Source: Gemmatimonadota bacterium (GTDB lineage: Bacteria > Gemmatimonadota > Gemmatimonadetes > Longimicrobiales > UBA6960). Taken from it: a stretch of 6,854 bases of DNA. The position numbers were made by a program, and so were the translations under genes. Of this stretch, positions 4,416 through 6,854 are shown piece by piece. Position 1 is the stretch's first letter, and every line of letters begins with the position of its first letter. The notes beneath the pieces are model-generated. The model was not told the DNA's origin, did not search any database, and saw only the letters and a program-made list of their open reading frames with translations. Location of the stretch: positions 1 to 6,854 of the forward strand of contig JAHWKH010000136.1 of the NCBI GenBank assembly GCA_019347995.1, given 5' to 3'.

Positions 4416-5246
4416 ATGAACCAGGGCCCCGTGCCGACCGCCCATCTCTTCGCGCCGCTCCACGTGGAGCTCATGGCGCTCCTTCGGGGCCTCTCCGACG
4501 AGGACTGGCTCCGTCCCACGCCCGTGCCCGAGTGGCGGGTGCGCGACGTGGCCGCCCACCTCCTGGACGGGGACCTCCGCAAGCTGGCCGTGGTGCGTGA
4601 CGCCCACTTCCCGCCGCCCCCCGACGACCCTCTCGAAGGGTACGAGGACCTGGTGCGCTACCTGGACGGCCTGAACGCACAATGGCTGCGGGCGGCGGAG
4701 CGCCTCAGCCCACGGCTCATCGTGGAGCTCCTCGACGTCACCGGACCCGCCGTCTCCGCGCTGGTGGAGAGTCTGGATCCCCACGAGCCCGCCCCGTTCG
4801 CCGTGGCGTGGGCCGGAGAGGAGGCGTCACCGAACTGGATGGACGTGGGGCGCGACTACACCGAGCGCTGGCACCATCAGCAGCAGATCCGCGCCGCGGT
4901 GGGGGCCCGCGAGCTTCTCGTGCCGCCCTGGATCCACCCCCTGATGGAGCTGTCGGTGCGGGCGCTGCCCAGGGCATACGCGCGGCTGGAGGCCCCGGGT
5001 GGCACCGCCGTGGAGCTCGAGATCCCAGGGGTGGGGACGTGGACGGTGGAGCGGAGAGAGGAGGCGTGGAGCGTGGCCCCGGGCGCGGTGCCCGCGCCCG
5101 ACTGCGCCGTGGTCGCCGATCCGGCCACCGTGTGGCGCCTCCTGTTCAACGCCCTGGACGTGGCGGCGGCGCGCGAGCGCCTCCAGGTCACCGGCGACGC
5201 GGCCCTGGCCGAGCCGCTGCTCCACGCCCGGGCCGTGATGGCGTAG
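4416..5246 (+). CDS. DinB/maleylpyruvate-isomerase-type protein (TIGR03083-like)
   Basis: This 276-residue soluble protein resembles the mycothiol-dependent maleylpyruvate isomerase N-terminal/DinB four-helix family, often metal-binding, with a C-terminal sterol-carrier-like domain. N-terminal helices carry LSDEDWLRPTPVPEWRVRDV (26-45) and VAAHLLDGD (45-53), where H48 is a likely metal ligand. WMDVGRDYTERWHHQQQIRA (141-160) supplies E150 and H153/H154, matching the usual E/H pattern. The C-terminal half (about 170-276) has strands VELEIPGVGTWTVER and ends DPATVWRLLFNALDV, then a helix with VTGDAALAEPLL, as in the SCP2-like domain. Relatives use mycothiol or another thiol, but many have unknown substrates and the family occurs outside mycothiol producers, so no reaction is assigned. 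ATG 4416 follows a leaderless promoter. It is divergent from ssb and ends 13 bases from the convergent DUF1697 gene. Confidence 0.8.
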   Translation: MNQGPVPTAHLFAPLHVELMALLRGLSDEDWLRPTPVPEWRVRDVAAHLLDGDLRKLAVVRDAHFPPPPDDPLEGYEDLVRYLDGLNAQWLRAAERLSPRLIVELLDVTGPAVSALVESLDPHEPAPFAVAWAGEEASPNWMDVGRDYTERWHHQQQIRAAVGARELLVPPWIHPLMELSVRALPRAYARLEAPGGTAVELEIPGVGTWTVERREEAWSVAPGAVPAPDCAVVADPATVWRLLFNALDVAAARERLQVTGDAALAEPLLHARAVMA

Positions 5247-5250
5247 GGAC

Positions 5251-5267
5251 GCGCCGGCCTCAGGCGC
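5251..5267. terminator. Possible bidirectional hairpin between convergent genes
   Basis: GCGCC (5251-5255) pairs with GGCGC (5263-5267) around a seven-base loop. It lies in the 13-base gap between the plus-strand stop at 5244-5246 and the minus-strand stop at 5262-5260, and covers the latter. There is no T-run on either side, so it is at best a weak or factor-assisted terminator. Confidence 0.25.
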
Positions 5268-5690
5268 CGAACTTCGCCACGATCCGCCTCACGGTGTTCA
5301 GGTTGCGCATCCCCCCCATGGCCGCGTCGAGGCGGGCGGGCCGGATCGCCGAGTCCGTCATCCTGCCGCGGCGGAGCCAGAAGACCTCCCGACCCCGGAC
5401 CCGGAAGAGGTCGTCCGGCGTCTCCAGCGCCCGCAGGGCCGCCTCCACTTCGGGGCCGGCGGCAGCCGCCAGGAACGTCACGTGGACGTTGAAGCCCTCC
5501 GTTTCCAGCTCGGCGGCGTCCCGGTCGGGCGCGCGAAAGACCACGTTCCCGCTCGCGATGAACGTGGCGACGTCCTGGAAGCCCAGCGCTCCGAAGAGCG
5601 CGCGCAGCTCGTCCATCGCGACGCGGTGGCGCCCCCGACGTTGATGCCGCGTAGGAACGCCACCCGGCGGCGCTGCGCCGCCGCGCTCAC
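5260..5690 (-). pseudogene. DUF1697 family protein, frameshifted and internally shortened
   Basis: DUF1697 proteins are small cytosolic proteins of unknown function, usually about 180 residues. The start is GTG 5690-5688, overlapping the dipeptidase TGA (GTGA). The first frame reads MSAAAQRRRVAFLRGINVGG, the classic N-terminus. The rest of the family, VAMDELRALFGALGFQDVAT then FIASGNVVF, lies in another frame. The frames meet at a run of five C (5632-5636, plus strand). One extra base there would restore INVGGRHRVAMDELR, so a single-base deletion or a sequencing error is likely. The corrected protein would have 143 residues. After VVFRAPDRDAAELE it jumps to GFNVHVTFLAA, missing about 35-40 residues of the usual central region. 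The C-terminus (GREVFWLRRGRMTDSAIRP, then MRNLNTVRRIVAKFGA) is normal. The two defects together suggest a decaying gene. Internal ATG 5616 could still make a shorter product. Confidence 0.75.
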
Positions 5691-6727
5691 GCTCCCCAGG
5701 TGCGCTCCAGCACGTCGAGCCAGTTCTCGAAGAAGACGCGCCGGAGCGAAGCGTCGTCCCATCCCCCATCCCGAAGCGCGTCCACGAGACGGGGAAGCCC
5801 GGTCACGTCCCCGATTCCGGCCGGCACCGTGGAGCCGTCGAAGTCCGACCCCAGGCCCACGCCTTCGAGCCCCACGCGCTCCGCCAGGTAGTCGAACTGC
5901 CGCACCACCCGCTCCAGCGGCGTGTCCCGGTCCTTCCAGCCGTCCTCGCGCAAGAATGTCACCGACAGGTTCACGCCCACCAGTCCCCCGGAGTCGCGGA
6001 TGGCGTCGAGCTGCCAGTCGGTGAGGTTGCGGCTGGCCGGGCACACCGTCCAGGCGTTGGAGTGGGTCGCCACCAACGGCGCATCGCTGATCCGGGCCAC
6101 GTCCCGGAAGCCGGCGGCGTTCAGGTGCGAGAGGTCCACCACCACCCCCAGCTCGTTGCAGCGCCGCACCAGCGCCTTCCCCGCGGGCGTGAGGCCGGGA
6201 CCGATATCCGGATCGGCGGGGTGCCGGAAGGGAACGCCGTGGCCGAAACGGTTGGGCCGGCTCCACACAGGCCCCAGGGAGCGCAGCCCGGCCGCGTGGT
6301 AGAGCTCCAGCGCGTCCAGGTCCTCGTCGATGGCGTCGGCGCCCTCGATGTGGAGCACGGCCGCCAGGGCGCCCTCGTCCACCGAGCACCGGATCTCGGC
6401 CGCCGACCGGCAGACCCGGACGCGGCCGGCCGAAAGGCTCTCCAGCCGGAAGAGGGCCGAGGCCAGCGCCCGCGTGAGGCGGTCCGCGCGCCCCTGGTCC
6501 GGCGTGCCCGGCGGCTCGACGGCGTAGCCCCGTCCGCGCGCTTCCGCGGGCGGAGCGGCCAGGGGCTCCTCGGGTGGGACGAAGCAAGCGAACAGGCCGC
6601 CCACCCATCCGCCCTCGCACGCACGCGGCAGGTCGATGTGTCCCTCGTCGCCGCGGCGCAGGAAGAGGGAAGGGTCGTCGAGGAGGCGCTGGAGCGTGTC
6701 GACGTGCCCGTCGAAGACCGGAATCAC
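5687..6727 (-). CDS. Membrane dipeptidase family (M19) metallopeptidase
   Basis: This is a 346-residue zinc peptidase of the renal dipeptidase family, which cleaves dipeptides, often including those with a C-terminal D-residue. All expected metal ligands are visible: H8 and D10 (FDGHVD), the bridging E128 (LHIEGAD), H201 (VVDLSHLN), H222 (LVATHSN) and D295 (GSDFDG). The conserved SRNLTDWQLDAI follows at 232-243. Length is normal. There is no signal peptide, lipobox or anchor, so despite the family name it should be cytosolic. I choose GTG 6727-6725, which overlaps the polA stop (GTGA) and gives MIPVFDGHVD directly. An ATG at 6760 would add 11 residues inside polA. It is probably translated by coupling with polA, and its own stop overlaps the DUF1697 start. 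Substrate unknown; peptide recycling is likely. Confidence 0.93.
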   Translation of the reverse strand: MIPVFDGHVDTLQRLLDDPSLFLRRGDEGHIDLPRACEGGWVGGLFACFVPPEEPLAAPPAEARGRGYAVEPPGTPDQGRADRLTRALASALFRLESLSAGRVRVCRSAAEIRCSVDEGALAAVLHIEGADAIDEDLDALELYHAAGLRSLGPVWSRPNRFGHGVPFRHPADPDIGPGLTPAGKALVRRCNELGVVVDLSHLNAAGFRDVARISDAPLVATHSNAWTVCPASRNLTDWQLDAIRDSGGLVGVNLSVTFLREDGWKDRDTPLERVVRQFDYLAERVGLEGVGLGSDFDGSTVPAGIGDVTGLPRLVDALRDGGWDDASLRRVFFENWLDVLERTWGA

Positions 6728-6854
6728 TTCGCGTCGTACCAGGTCTCGCCCACGCCCCATTCGGCCACCACGGGCACCGACAGCTCCACCGCCCCCTCCA
6801 TCCTCTCCACCACCATGTCGCGCACGGCGTCGAGCCGCGCCTCCGGCACCTCGA
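6724..6854 (-). CDS. polA: DNA polymerase I, C-terminal end (partial)
   Basis: The last 42 codons of a gene enter from the right edge and end at TGA 6726-6724. The translation begins EVPEARLDAVRDMVVERMEG and ends with AVELSVPVVAEWGVGETWYDAK. This matches the C-terminus of family A DNA polymerases: the EVPE motif, a helix, then M-x-x-A-V-x-L-S-V-P-L and G-x-x-W-Y-x-A-K. These are the last elements of the palm subdomain. The 5' part, including nuclease and catalytic motifs, is outside the window. Pol I fills gaps and removes RNA primers. The stop overlaps the dipeptidase start by four bases, making polA the upstream gene of this minus-strand operon. The stretch is short, but the pattern is distinctive. 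Confidence 0.85.
   Translation of the reverse strand, partial: EVPEARLDAVRDMVVERMEGAVELSVPVVAEWGVGETWYDAK

Noticed and set aside
4682..5644. 320-residue plus-strand open frame overlapping the DinB-type gene and antisense to DUF1697
   Set aside because: It is an arginine/glycine-rich shadow of two real genes in other frames.
5478..6620. 380-residue minus-strand open frame overlapping the dipeptidase
   Set aside because: Only its last part (SAAAQRRRVAFLRGINVGG) is meaningful, as the start of DUF1697. The rest is a shadow of the M19 gene, whose metal ligands are intact in another frame.

Overview
The window is about 6.9 kb of very GC-rich (roughly 70% by eye) bacterial DNA. Protein style, frequent GTG starts, 4-bp start/stop overlaps and two apparently leaderless promoters suggest a high-GC soil or environmental lineage. 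Gemmatimonadota is my best guess, with Actinomycetota or similar as alternatives. This is an impression from protein similarity, not a measured placement. I see no rRNA, tRNA, CRISPR array or intact transposase.

Layout from left to right. (1) Positions 3-344 hold the middle of a CheR chemotaxis methyltransferase, which stops abruptly. On the opposite strand, 793 down to about 320 holds the N-terminal half of a quinone-oxidoreductase-like medium-chain dehydrogenase. Both broken genes end inside the same ~20 bp, so this is either a rearrangement or an assembly join. (2) From 876 a plus-strand operon runs: conserved-looking hypothetical, proline dehydrogenase, QueE (7-carboxy-7-deazaguanine synthase), Nudix hydrolase. 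The last three genes are joined by ATGA and GTGA overlaps. (3) Positions 3539-3869 are a 331-bp non-coding element with near-perfect 33-bp terminal inverted repeats, flanked by TA on both sides and packed with internal hairpins. This looks like a MITE sitting exactly between the ends of two convergent genes. (4) Positions 4237-3869 (minus) encode a short single-stranded DNA-binding protein. (5) Positions 4416-5246 (plus) encode a DinB/maleylpyruvate-isomerase-type protein with a good leaderless promoter. (6) From the right edge leftwards, a minus-strand operon holds the 3' end of polA, an M19 membrane-dipeptidase family enzyme, and a DUF1697 gene broken by a one-base frameshift and apparently shortened internally. 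These three genes are again linked by GTGA overlaps.

Most genes are housekeeping or peripheral metabolism: proline catabolism, deazaguanine/queuosine synthesis, nucleotide clean-up, dipeptide hydrolysis, DNA replication. They do not form one obvious new system. The most unusual objects are the palindrome-rich TA-flanked element, the cheR/dehydrogenase junction, the damaged DUF1697 gene, and the pair of leaderless promoters.
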